DNA of 64,000 nt from Temnothorax longispinosus (taxonomy: Eukaryota; Arthropoda; Insecta; Hymenoptera; Formicidae): assembly GCF_030848805.1 (NCBI RefSeq), contig NC_092361.1, positions 2,294,001-2,358,000 of the forward strand, written 5' to 3'. How positions within the stretch are numbered: position 1 is the first letter of the stretch; every line of letters starts with the position of its first letter. This document shows positions 36,944 through 49,020 of the stretch, piece after piece. Under the pieces are notes generated by a model that saw only the letters and a list, made by a program, of their open reading frames with translations, made no database searches and was not told where the DNA came from. The position numbers and the translations under genes are program-made.

Positions 36944-38917
36944 GTACGCCACGATCCCTCTCGTACTCCCGTATACTCGTTCCGCGACTTTGTAACTTCG
37001 CTATTGACTTTCTTCCGCGGGACGCTTTTCGCGCATCTTTTTCGTAAAACGTAAAATCTCATTTCGAAAGTATACAACGACGTCGCGAGCGAGGAAGAGA
37101 GTTACCTCGATGCCTCGCCAAAAATTGAGTTAAGCGGGCTGGGAAAAAGTTGGGAAATTGATTTCGAGTCCCGGAGCGAGACTCAAATGAGGTATATCGC
37201 GCTTCTCATTCAAGCTGCGAAATTTTAACTTTGAGTCGCCCAGGTTTAAAGTTCGTTATCGCCGAAGAAAGCGCGGCATTCGCTCCTTTCGTTATCGCCG
37301 AACGAGTCTCGGCCGTCTCGGCGATCGTGCCTCGAGCGAATGCTTCGTTGAGAACGAATCGACGAGGTATATAGCCGCGATTGAAAAGTTGCAACGTTGT
37401 TTCGCGGAACTGGGAACCGTCTCAACCGTCTTCCCTCTTTCGCGGAATCACCCACGAGCGGTGCTTTGAGCGACTTCCATTCGTCAATGGAAATATTTGG
37501 GGCGTGATTTATTTATATCCCATGATGCCGCTGACGGACGTATAGATCGGAATAGATCGTTTAGTTAGGGGCTATGATGGTTGATAGAGAGAGCGGGTTA
37601 TAGGCGCGATTGCATCAAGTGTTATGCACGGTGACGTGAGCGGCGAGATGATGTGCCGTGTTCTTGCTTCTCTTCGTGAATCACGCTGTGTGTCGCAATC
37701 GAGGCATCAGATTATCATTTTATTCAAAGTAAGGACTATGAATATAAAATGATGAACAATCTTGGTTTAATTGACAGGTATTACCCGGGTCTTTCGTTGA
37801 AGCTGCAGTAGCTAAAAATTTGCATTTGGTTACCTTAATCGACAAATAATTAAATTGCATTATAATATTGCAGTTTATATATAAGTTTATAAATCCTTTT
37901 TGGTAGATATACACGAAAGATTTCAATTGTCGAGCATATTCGCTGGGAAAGGTGAAAATTGAAAAACGTTGACGAAAGAAGCTCGCCGGAATTAGACTCA
38001 CTCTATAACAGACATTTTCTGCGTTATTACAATTGTTAACAATATATATCATGTCGCGTAACGAGTTCTCCTATTTATAAATAATTAGACCTGTCCGTGT
38101 GCCAAATTCGATCCAGTTATCTGTCTGTCCTTAGCGCGCTTCTATTCTAGGTAAAATCTAAATAGTCGGCGCGTGTACGAAGACTACGAAGGCGAATGCA
38201 TCTAAAATAACCTGCAGAATGCTCGTCGCGTGTATTAGAGATAGCATGACGGGTATTCATACCACAGTCGACGCGCGCGTACACGTCCCGCGAGGAGTCA
38301 GCAACCCTAAAGCACGAGGATCTTTGAATTCGAATTTGCGCTCGGGTGCCATGCGAACGATCGGTGCTGAATACTTCACCTTGTGTCGTGAACGACCCGA
38401 TATCTGGGCTAGCAAAAATTGGCCCCCGGCCCCGCGCGGTATCGCCGATAAGCGAGCGAATCAATTTGTGCGCGGCGGCTTGCCTCCGCCAAGCTCTGAC
38501 AAATGAAGATACTTTCTTCGTTTTCTTATTTCTCTATTTATCTAACGGCTTTAGAAGAGAAGGAGAAAAATAAAACGGAGAATTGTCCTCTCGCGAAAAC
38601 CGGGATTCTAATAATGAGACACGAAACTTTCGCGAGTTGCGATTGGCGGAATCCGACTCGACTCCGAACCACTCTTTCGCACGCTTCATCAAACTCGATA
38701 TAACTATACGTAAATCTCTCTTCCCACGTGTTCGGCGCGTACCAATAGCGCTTCTTAATGCTGTCGCACTTAAAACGTGGATTATTAATGGATAGAGATC
38801 GATTTCGAAACGCGCGCAGGCGGAGGACGAGTGTTCTTTCCAGCGTATTTCCAGATGGAGCAGTCCATTCCGTATATCGTTGATTGGAAAACTCGATCTG
38901 ACAGGTTCCAGGACAAA
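36944..38917. other. Non-coding stretch
   Basis: No supported exon. GTTATCGCCGAA recurs at about 37255 and 37290. An AT-richer segment lies at about 37690-38100. Confidence 0.45.
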
Positions 38918-38925
38918 GGCGGGAT

Positions 38926-39123
38926 CATAGACGTATATAATAGACTGAACATCGCCATTGGAGAGCTTCCAGTAAGATCTGAAGGAGAAGATATGCTTGT
39001 GCGGGGACGTTTTCCTTTTCTAATTGTGACAATTAGAAAAGAAAAGCATCTCCGCAAGCATGTTCTTCAGATCTTGCCGGAAGCTCTCCAATGGAAATGC
39101 TCGGTCTATTATATACGTTTACG
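38926..39123. mobile_element. 198-bp foldback MITE, hAT-like
   Basis: An 8-bp direct repeat GGCGGGAT flanks the element (38918-38925 and 39124-39131). The ends are inverted, CATAGACGTATATAATAG against CGTAAACGTATATAATAG. Pairing continues with mismatches along almost the whole length to a tight centre (AATTGTGACAATT, near 39026). An 8-bp duplication fits the hAT superfamily. It carries no transposase. ORFs on both strands through it (such as a 114-codon plus-strand frame) result from the palindrome. Confidence 0.75.
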
Positions 39124-39131
39124 GGCGGGAT

Positions 39132-41348
39132 ACCTACAGAGACGCTCGCGACGTCTGCGCGCGGCCTCGGAATAATGAAATTACCGGGAGGCAAAAGTGG
39201 CCCACCTTCCCTCGCGCTTGCATCTCGCCGCTCTCAGGGCCACCCTCCCTTGGGTGAAGAACTTGCGGGGGGGAGGGGGGCGTTCTCCTGAAAATTCGTG
39301 TCGAGCAGGCACGGGTCGTCGTCGTAGTAGCGCACCACCGGCGGGTACGCTCCAATGGCGCGGTAAACGTTTCCCGAGTGCATACCTATAATTTGACGAG
39401 CACTTTGCCGTCACTTCGCCGTTCGCATTTGCGGGCGGCTCTTTTCCGCAGCGACGCGCGCTCCTGCCCGCTCCTGCCCGGAGCGCGGCATTACCGTAAG
39501 TCGTGGGATATAAAGTCCTCGGGATAGGAGAAAGAAAGAAGGTCACGTCGCACACAGCGACCACCGTGTGCCACGCACGATAACGTCGATCGAAGTGAAA
39601 CTTAGTTAGGAAAACCGACTTTAGTTTTAAAAGGCTCTAAGCCTAAACGTTACCGAATTGCCGCGAACGATGGAGTCAATTTTCGTCGATTAGCAGATTT
39701 TAGAGAATTCGTTGGTCGAAGGAAGAAACGACGGCAGTTTTGATATCGTTCATGTATATCTCATATGAATTAGCCAAAATCTACTGATCGCGCGAGGCAC
39801 GCTTTTGCCTTCCCGGATATGTGGATCACGTAGTTATAATGCAGCCACATGTGTGCACGTTGCACGCCAAGTTTACACGCGGGAGTCGACGATATGGCAC
39901 GGGGAAATTTCACGGAGCAAACAGGTGCGCCGCGTCCTTCGACCGATTCGGCGATCCGTCTTTCCCATCGCGGAAATCTAACGCTCGATCGACCGCAATT
40001 CGACGTCCCATGCGAGTGCTTTCAGAGCGCCTCGCTTTTCGGAATTTCCGACATTTCGAGAAGAAGCGGGTATATTAACAATAATATGACATTTAACTAT
40101 TAAACTATATTAAGCTATTAAATTATCGATATTTTTCATTCTGACGCTGCGGTACTTGAACATTAATGTTCTTCTACTTGATATTGATATTTGGCACTTT
40201 GCCCGTTTTCTCTCTCTCTTTTTCTCTTTATTAGATTTTATTTAATGGAATTTTTGACATATCCGTAATCGACGTGTCTTCGCGCTTGGATTCGCCTGTC
40301 GTCCGAGCAAAACCGGACGGCAGTCGATCATCGTGCACCGATGACTTTTAGCATGGTGGCGATAATTGAAATATTCGATTTCCATTGATTACGAAACGAA
40401 TTTTACAGATAATATCGGCATTTATTAATTTATTATCTTTTGCACTTGATAACTGAGATAACGTCAAATTCGGGAGATTTAGGTACGTATTTCAACTCTC
40501 GGTTTATCTTCGATATTCCGATTTACAACGAATACATTTTCGCAACGTTGATTTGTATAACTCGTTTATTATAACTGTTATTATTGCGCGCCGGCAATAT
40601 TGCGTTTAATACTCGTTATTTTGCGCGCAAAGTATGAACAGGCATTATATCATTATCCTCATAATAATGTGATCCGACGATCGTAGTTATATAAGTGCCC
40701 ATTAGTTTCTATGCGGGATAGCTTCGCAGAGCGTGTACGCCAGAAACGAGAGTCTTTTTTTTTTGTTCTCGGAAGAAGTTGAAATTGAGTTTCTCTAAGC
40801 GAAGTTTTAATTTGCAGTCGTTTTCATAATTTCTATATTTTCAGGGCCGGACATCTTGGTTATTTAATAAGTCTCGGATTAAAGTTTTCCCCAAGATAGA
40901 TATTAAATGTTAGAAATGTTCACATTAAGCGCGCGCCCGGTCGTGAAGTCGGAGAACTCGCGAGAGGAGCCGCTTTAATTCTCCGAGCTCAAGCAGCTCA
41001 GTTAATCAAGCCCTCAATTAAGCCCCCGCCTCGCTGAGATCGATTCAATTGTGAATAACTTGAAGAATCGTTCTCTGAGACAATTGCGCGTGTCTCTGAC
41101 TAATTTCGACGAGCCGTGTGCGACGAGCTGATGAACGTTAAATCCCCGATACCGCTGCTCTCGCGCCCGCGCCACGGAATCTGTCAGTTAAGGCCACATC
41201 GCGTTAAACGGCGAATCCGCAATGGCTATATGCGGGGCTGCGCGACGGCGCATATCCGCGCCATTAATTCGCAATCTATTTATTTACCGCGATCGCGCGC
41301 TCGTAACGTGGCGTTTGATCTTTGCCTATATGCATGACAATGCCGCCT
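39132..41348. other. Non-coding stretch
   Basis: CpG-rich to about 39600, then mixed composition. A 49-codon minus-strand ORF (39234-39383) is discussed as a finding but not called. CTCCTGCCCG is repeated in tandem near 39460-39480. Confidence 0.4.
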
Positions 41349-41386
41349 GTTCGTTCGTTCGTTCGTTCGTTCGCTCGCTCGCTCGT
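41349..41386. repeat. (TTCG)n/(CTCG)n microsatellite
   Basis: A tetranucleotide run of GTTC units passes into GCTC units and then into a CT tract. Confidence 0.9.
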
Positions 41387-43298
41387 TCTCTCTCTCGGCA
41401 CGATAAATGCGTTTCTCCGTGCGTTCGTCGTCCGCCGCCACGATGGTGCGGGGCCGCGGTTATTCCGGGCGCTCAATTATCTCCTGCACAATGAGCCGAT
41501 CGCGAGCGACACAGCTCTGCTCCGTGTTTTACGAACTCGGATTGACTAAATTTAATTCGTGGCAAGATTTAATGAATTTTTATTTCAATCAAGAGCCTCT
41601 GTGTGATGTTTAAGAGTTTTTTTCTTCGTTAATCTCAAGCGTAGCATTATGCATAAAGTTCAGTTTTTTGGAGGACTCTCTTCAAATGTCCCTCGACTTA
41701 AATTAAAATTACCACAACAGATGCGAGCGAGAAGCAAAAGCGAATTTTTATTATATAAAAATTAAATAGCTCCGGAGATACGTGCTCATTACGTTTTCCG
41801 CGATGTCGAGCGAGGGACGGGAAATGAATGTAAAAGGGGAAGAAAATGGATAGAGAGAGCGTGGAAGTAATGGGCGAGCGCGAGAGAAAAGAGCGGCGCG
41901 GGGGGATAGAGAGCGGGAGCCGAAGCCTTACGTAATATATAGACCTCCGCGTCGTTGACGGATGACAAGAGCGTCTTCTTCGCTGCCAGAGCAAACCGAG
42001 GTTAGATATCTCTGTGTTTGCGTGTATTTATATAGCGGGAAGAGAGTACGGCCTCGTTCGACGAGAGAGAAGCGGTTTAGCAGCGGTGTCGGAATTAGAG
42101 ACGGCGGCGACGCGGCGCAATATCGATATTCCCGCGGAGTTGTCGATGATTGATTGACCGGAAAGTATTGATCTTCGTCATCCTTATTCCGTGTCTCTCC
42201 TTCTCTCCCGGGACGCGAATCGAATCTTCGTTCGATCCTTACGACGCCGTTATTCTCGCCGGAGGATACAACGTATCTCGCAATCGCTCGAAATAACGAC
42301 AAATTATCGATAGCTATTATAAATACCGATATTTTCCGGATAATGTCGGTATTTACTTCGTCGCTCCGGCCCGGGATATCCTCGTTCTCTCATGAGAGCT
42401 CGGCGGATTTTCTGGAATGGTGATAGATCGCGCGGCGCAGATTCGAGCGGCCGCACGAGGACCGGTGAAAGTGCTCGATGTTGTAATAACACGTCGTCGT
42501 CGTTGTAATATCTGCCTGCTGGTGCTGCTGCTGCTGCAACGCGCACACGTGCGAGCGCCCAGATTGCGCATTCGAATCCTTATACACGATGTCGCTAACG
42601 ATGTCGTTTTTATCGCGACTACCGAAGTTGACGGTTACCTTCTTGTAGTATCAATCACTCTTATCACGTTCCCGAATGATTGATACGCTGGGGAAAATCA
42701 TAACGCGAAATGAAGGACGAGACGACACGCGGGTAAAGCGACAGGTCGATTCCGAAAAAGGGGGAAAAAAGTAATAAAAGAGATTATACGTAGGTGGTTT
42801 TTTTCTCCTTTCCATGAAAAGATCGACGGGACTGCGGTCGATCGACGCGAAAATTCTCTTCTTCTCGAAAATGGCTCCTCGTTCGATTACAGCGCGATAA
42901 AGAAGCGAGGTATTGTCCGCGTGGCGCGTGCTCCCTCGTCGGACACGCGGATACCACGAACCTGCACGTATTTCGGTCTCGGAGTCTGATGTGTGCTTGT
43001 CGATGGCAGTTGCACGATGGCTGAAACGGTCTTCCGTTCGTTCGCCTTCGCCATTTCATCGAGAGTTGGACAGTCAAAGACAGTTCTCGTCGCGTTGAGG
43101 TTTTGCGAACTTTAATTTAGTCCGGAGTACGGAAGCCCGAAGAGACCCCATTAAATTGAAGTTCATGGAACTTCCTCTTCTGTTTCGCTAGTTCTATTGG
43201 CCGACGATACGAGAATTCGCGATGAATAAACTCGCGAATAAAGAATTTAGAACTAGACAACATTAGATTCTTTCTTATTGACGTGTAATTGATGTTTA

Positions 43299-43301
<3 letters not shown>
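41387..43301. other. Non-coding stretch, partly CpG-rich
   Basis: Short trinucleotide runs (GTC at about 42495, CTG at about 42518-42537) produce glutamine/alanine-like ORFs on the minus strand, without splice or domain support. Confidence 0.4.

Positions 43302-43343
<42 letters not shown>
43302..43343. repeat. (TA)n microsatellite
   Basis: An uninterrupted TA run of about 42 bases, about 100 bases before a foldback element. Confidence 0.95.
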
Positions 43344-43346
<3 letters not shown>

Positions 43347-43447
43347 GATTTTAGACCCGTTTTAATTAAATTTTATAAAGGAAGTAATACAAAATTGATC
43401 TTGAAATGTTGCTGTCATGAAATTTAATAATCTATTACTCAATGAAT

Positions 43448-43732
43448 TAGAGAAGATGCCTTTTTCGGGATAGATCTTGGTAGCTTAATAATAATATTTC
43501 TATATGAATTTTGTATACTTTTTCCAATTCAGTGAACAATGCGCCGATTATTTGTCGGTCTTGAAAGACAGCTTTTTGTTGGAGAACAGTAAATCCACAT
43601 ACTTGAATCGATAAGACCGTGAAATAATCGGCGCGCTGTTTACCGAGATGGAAAAAGTTGACAAAATTTATACAGAAATATTATTATTGAGCTATCAAGA
43701 TCCGAAGGTCTGACAAAATGGCATCTTCTCTA
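43448..43732. mobile_element. 285-bp foldback MITE, Tc1/mariner-like
   Basis: The termini read TAGAGAAGATGCC and GGCATCTTCTCTA, that is, TA target dinucleotides around GAGAAGATGCC inverted ends. Imperfect complementarity runs about 118 bases inward on each side, through shared words such as AATAATAATATTTCT, ACTTTTTCCA and GCGCCGATTATTT. The unpaired centre is about 50 bases. TA flanks fit Tc1/mariner. No transposase frame is present. Confidence 0.75.
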
Positions 43733-46700
43733 TTTAGTTGTAAGATTCATAACAGTCCCATTTCAGTCTATTCTTCTTTCGGTCCATTAAAATTGAAATC
43801 GAAATCGGCTATCGGCTATCGTGATTTTGTCATGTACATCTTGAATATCTATTTATGTACGTGTTTTTCAATCTTTCTAAGACATCGATATATATTCTTA
43901 CGTTAGAGTGGAAAAATGAAAGATTAAAATAGTTATACCAGCGGGATCGACGATTAGCGGTAATCGAGGGCAATGGGAGAATTCAGAAACTGTCAAGGCT
44001 TCGTTTTCTTTATACCGGGTAATTACGTAATCTTACTTCCAAGGAAAGACATATTCGCAACGATGGACGTGAAAGAGACGCGAGGAATATTCTACGTCTT
44101 TATATTGCGAGCGTGGTTTTCTCGTGTGCAATCTTTCGGTCGTATAAATCCTTGTACAAGTCTAGAAAAAATTAACGACTGTTAATGGTATAGTCTAACA
44201 ATAGTATAAGCCTCACGATTTTAGCCCGTATACGCAGTACGGTATAAAATAAATATTAATGAGGATATACGAGAGCGGGGTTATAGATACATTAGAAAGT
44301 AAGCAAAAGTTCTTTATGGCGAATAGATGAAAGCCAAAACATAAACTTTAGCCTTAAGGGACGCACAGATCTGCGAGGTCTACCCTGACTTATCCCCGTA
44401 TGATCACGTACACGAATATACGTGCATACCTGCAATACGGCCACGCCGCCATTAACCAAATGAAATTTCAGATATATTAAACGCGTATTCTGTATATGCC
44501 GCGGTATATCGGCCGACCCTCTCTCAGGCGCAGCCTCGCTATCACGGAATATTATGTAGTACATACGCGGTACATTAAGTGCAACGTAACAGGTATGGAT
44601 GAACCAATAATTGAAATACCGACGGATGAGTTCTAAGCAAGCGTGTTTAATTACTTACAGGGTGAAACCGGTGAACCGGCAAAGTCGAGAAACTTCAAAG
44701 GTCAAGAATATTTAGAGTGCAGGAAGAGCTTGCTATATATTACATGAAATATTAAATAATAAAGTTATGAATTATGAACTTAATCTTAATGCTCCGGATC
44801 TCACGGCGCGACGCTGCGATTGATGATCTTTTTTCCTCGTGTGTAATGTCGTGTAAAGTATATTTTCGCGAGCATCGCGGAAATTCACCTTCTGTATACA
44901 CGTACCTGTTTACGTAGGCGATATATGCACGGGTATGCAGTCGCGTCGCTCAAACGACGCGTCTCTGACAGTTTCGAACGATGACAGGAAGCTGCAGCTT
45001 CTGTGACACATTCCTTCCCTCGTCTTTTCGAATTGCCGGTTTATCAGCTTGTCCCCTGGCAGTAGCCTTTAAAGCAGTGTACCTGCTCATTTTCTGCAAG
45101 GCACGCGCAAAGGGTTGACGGTGACGTGTTGACGGTGTTTCGCAAAATTCGCAGAGATTGACACCGACGACGTGAGCGCGCGCCTTTCTCCACCTTTTCG
45201 AGGCCGCAGTAGCCGAGCTTTGATGAAATATTTACGTCGTCTTCAAATGTGTCGCGTACACCTCGTCTCGCGTTGTTCCATTCGCGCCTAATGACTTCAT
45301 CTTTTATCAATACCTGACTCGCGCGCGACTCACGGTATAAATCAGAAAAATAATTACGGACGCATTTGGGGAAAAAGTCGATGCGAGGAGAGCTAATCCT
45401 CATGTCACGCGAGCGTAACATCGCTCCCGGCGTGAGATTCCGGCGGGAGAGCGGTAGGAGGCTTATCGATTTTTCCGCTCCCTCTCTCCCATTAACCATT
45501 TATAAAACAGCGTATTTCGAGGGTTTTTTCTTAATATCCGCGTGTCATACGCGAATCCTCTATCAACGGCTGTTTTTGGAATTTTAGGCGAGAGAGGAAG
45601 AGAGTGTTGTTGTCGCGACTGCTATTCGAGGAACTAGCGATAAAAATATGCGCGTTTATCGGGGAACCTGAGAAATATTTATATTATCGGCAACTATACG
45701 GGGTCATCGATTCTCGGCAACCGCTTCGAGAAAAAAAAAACTTATGACATCTGTCTATCAAAGGTATAATAAGTGTCTCTTGTAAATAATGTATGTACGT
45801 ATGACGCACGATTTTCTTATAAATTGCACAAATCTTTTTTGCTCCAAACTTTTTCGCTCGCAACTGTACTTTGTTCTATACGTGGTATAGGCTCGTTTAT
45901 TAAATTTATTGAAACTATGTCGAATATTAGTGGTATCGCGGTTATCTGCCTTTTTTATTTCACACAGCGTGATAACAAGTGAAAACTGTGCTATGTGTAT
46001 CGATATCGTTGAATATATTGTTAAAATTAAATTATTTTTATATCAACTTGAAAAGGAGAAAAATCCAGCGGGTGTTCCAAACTCTCACTACCATTTTAAT
46101 CATGTTTCTTTCAATTCTGTTATGAAATAATGATTTTATAGATTTCTATGAAATCTTTCCTAAGAAAAATGGTTTTATCGAAGAGAGATGCAAATGAACT
46201 ATGTAATCATGTTTATATTTTATAAAATCCGGTTCCAGATTTACATTCTTTATTGGTTATCGAAGAAACCTTGAAAGAGATTGTTTTCAAACAGCAAAAT
46301 TTACAGAAGATTTAACCTGATTTTAATAAAATTCCACTTCTTGAAAATGCCACGCACGCTGCGCGACATGGATACTTTTTAATATTAACATATTACATGA
46401 TTTAATATTAATGTTAAAATTAATTTCAATTTTAATATTACATGATTTAATATTAATTTTAACATATTACTGCACGCATAAATAACGCGAAACAAGTATG
46501 AAACGAGTTCGTAGTAATAAACGAATGCTTGCTTAGGGCTTAGGAATTACGTAAATCTCTGCCGTGCAAATGAAATCGTTAACGTAATGACGGTTTTTCG
46601 ATTACGTGGCTGACAGTTATGTCGCTAATGAAAACCATTTGTACATTCTTCCGCATTAATATCTCGCGCCGGAGACCCGGGCCAATTTCTGTCATGCAAC

Positions 46701-47801
46701 ACCCCACATCGGTTTGTGTTGGGATCTTGTACCTATTCGTCACGTGTCCGCGGAGATATGGTCACGGAAGTCGCGCGTTTCTTTTCGTCACCATCGAGAA
46801 CATCGAGACCCCCGCGGTGCGATCGAAAGTCGAAAATCGTCCCCCGCCGTCTCTCTACTTTTACGTAATCGATACCCCGCGTGACATGCGACGTTTCACG
46901 TAACGACTGACGCATTTCCATGGCGACTCGGGACGCAATTGTTGTATCTCGCTTCCGCTATATTTAGCGTTGTAATTAGCGCGAGACAGAACTCGCCGCT
47001 CGAAAGTCGGAGCGGCTCGGGCTCACAAAATCTTTCCACGATAATTGAACGATCACGGCCCATTTACCATCCGTGTCTCCAAGACGGTATGTAAACGTCG
47101 CGCGACGTGAGTTTACGCAACGGGGCACAGCACAATAAATATTTTGGCACGAGCTGGTAGCCGCCGCCAAACGCCATTTCGTAATCATAGAATTCGCTCG
47201 TCGTCGTCGTTGTCGTCGTGGTTGTCGTGGTGTCGTGGTCGTCATTGCCGCGCGCACTCCGTACCCCCGGTCCGGACGAATGGCGGGGTGGTGGGCCCCC
47301 TCCCGGAAAGCGTTCCCGAATAATTAGTCGCGGGTCAAGGCTCGCGCGGTGCTACGGGCAACAAAACTGCGACTCGGCTGTAACAAAACGAAAATAGGAG
47401 GAGAGCCCCCGGCGCGCGGCGCGGCCTCGAGCCGTCCGTCAGCGCTCGAGGAGACGAATTCGATTTTTCGTTAGACCGTGCTAAGACCACATACCGTGGC
47501 CTATTTAAATTCTTTAATTGATAGACGCCATGTGAATAGATCGCGTGCCTTACGACGTCCGCCTCCCTCGGTCCCCCCGCGCGCTGTGCGCCAAACCGCA
47601 GTATAACCAAACCGACGACGTAGAATGGATATAGATATCGGTTGTGTCGGCGCGTCGCGCTGTTTGGGTTGCAAAAATCGATTTTCTCAACCGCGTGTGT
47701 CGCAGCTGGGCTATGTTTATCGTTACAATAATGCGGCCGACACATTGGCTCGCGCAAGAACCATTAATCACAGCCGAATTAATCCTACGAACAGTGCTAC
47801 G

Positions 47802-47805
<4 letters not shown>
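43733..47805. other. Non-coding stretch
   Basis: No supported exon. A repeated AT-rich word (ATTACATGATTTAATATTAAT) occurs near 46393 and 46438. A degenerate GTC trinucleotide tract lies at about 47185-47245. ORFs at 45044-45499 and 46619-46903 have no motif or splice support. Confidence 0.4.

Positions 47806-47867
<62 letters not shown>
47806..47867. repeat. (CT)n microsatellite
   Basis: A CT dinucleotide run of about 60 bases, the longest in the window. It generates serine/leucine and glutamate/arginine ORFs. Confidence 0.95.
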
Positions 47868-48660
47868 GCATAATAAATAATAACATTGCCGTCGAAGTTC
47901 GGAGTTCATTTTTCTTCAACGAAAAACGGAGCCGGGGTCGCATGCTTTTTGCCAATGCATCTCGGCGAACAGCTCTTGAACTTTTCGTGCCTCCTGTCAC
48001 CGTGCGGGCAGGTTGTGTGTCACTTCCGTTGGTGGAAGGAAGGTAATCCGGGATTCCGGCGTCGGCTTTTCGACGGACTTAGCGTTTGCGAGGGGCGGCC
48101 TCGGCGGGCGGTTTTGCATGCGAGCGACTCGCCCGCACCTCGACGAGGGATCGCATTATCCTATATCTCCGGTGATCTCCGCCGCGGAAACTTTCGTGTT
48201 CCGTTCGAGTTTTGGTCAGCCGGCGCGGCGCGGCGATGTGGCGGGCACGCGGGGGGATGAAAACGCGGGGGTTCGTTAAAGCGTAGTTAGATGGGGGATT
48301 AAGGGCGTCCGTAGGTATTCAGGCTGCGATCGCAATCAGCTCGGCCGACTGTGAGTGGATGTATGCCGATCTCGTTGATTAGATCGCGTGAAAACGTTGC
48401 ATCGGCGAGAAACACCGCGCAGAGTGTAGACGAGAGCGAAATCAAAATTTAGCTTAAAATAACGAAAGGAATTATTCAGTGAGGAATATGTCAAGTCTCT
48501 CAAAAATATACCATCAAGAATGTCGTAAACAAAAGTTATGTTTAACTTTTGTGAAATTATCGTACGGTCTTTCGCAATTTAAAAGGCATGTTTCTCGCAT
48601 CTTTCAGGCGAATTGATAATAAATATCCCCCGAAATAAATAATTGATATCGAATGTCGGG
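47868..48660. other. CpG-rich non-coding stretch
   Basis: ORFs of up to 124 codons at 47886-48279 overlap in two plus-strand frames and look like chance. No splice pair or RNA gene was found. Confidence 0.4.
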
Positions 48661-49020
48661 TTAACCCTTAAATGCCACCCGGGGTCCAGCGGACCCCAGA
48701 CCCTTTAGAATAAAATGTTTTCAAATGTTCTTGCCAAAAATGGAGCTCATGCTCCCATTGATGATAGTTGAGTGCGTGACCTACCCGTTTGTACACTTAG
48801 CAGTACTCAGTTTACTTAATTTTTTATACTATGTTGAAATTGAAATTTTAACAATATAAGCATTTTATTCTCTTTTCTAAGCCTTGAACAACATTGCAAA
48901 TAATTTTCATAACTAAATATCAAAAAATCAATGAGTAAGGAGACATTTTTCATGCTGGGGTCTTTTAAACCCCATGTGTCATTTACGAGATTCTTGAGAG
49001 GTGTGGCATTTAAGGGTTAA
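48661..49020. mobile_element. piggyBac-like MITE, copy 1
   Basis: The element is bounded by TTAA (48661-48664 and 49017-49020). The inverted ends read CCCTTAAATGCCAC on the left and GTGGCATTTAAGGG on the right. TTAA duplication and CCC ends are the hallmark of piggyBac. Near the left end is the palindrome GGGGTCCAGCGGACCCC, and near the right end GGGGTCTTTTAAACCCC. The internal sequence carries no transposase. It shares orientation and most of its sequence with copy 2. Confidence 0.85.

Noticed and set aside
38785..39175. Related-looking ORFs on both strands (FLIVTIRK shared)
   Set aside because: The similarity is produced by the palindrome of the foldback MITE, not by two genes.
42304..42587. 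Minus-strand ORFs with glutamine, alanine and threonine runs
   Set aside because: The runs come from short CTG/GTC trinucleotide repeats; no exon boundaries agree with a frame.
44662..44740. Exon-like GETGEP segment after TTACTTACAG
   Set aside because: The frame soon stops, no donor is convincing, and the collagen-like words are too short to support a call.
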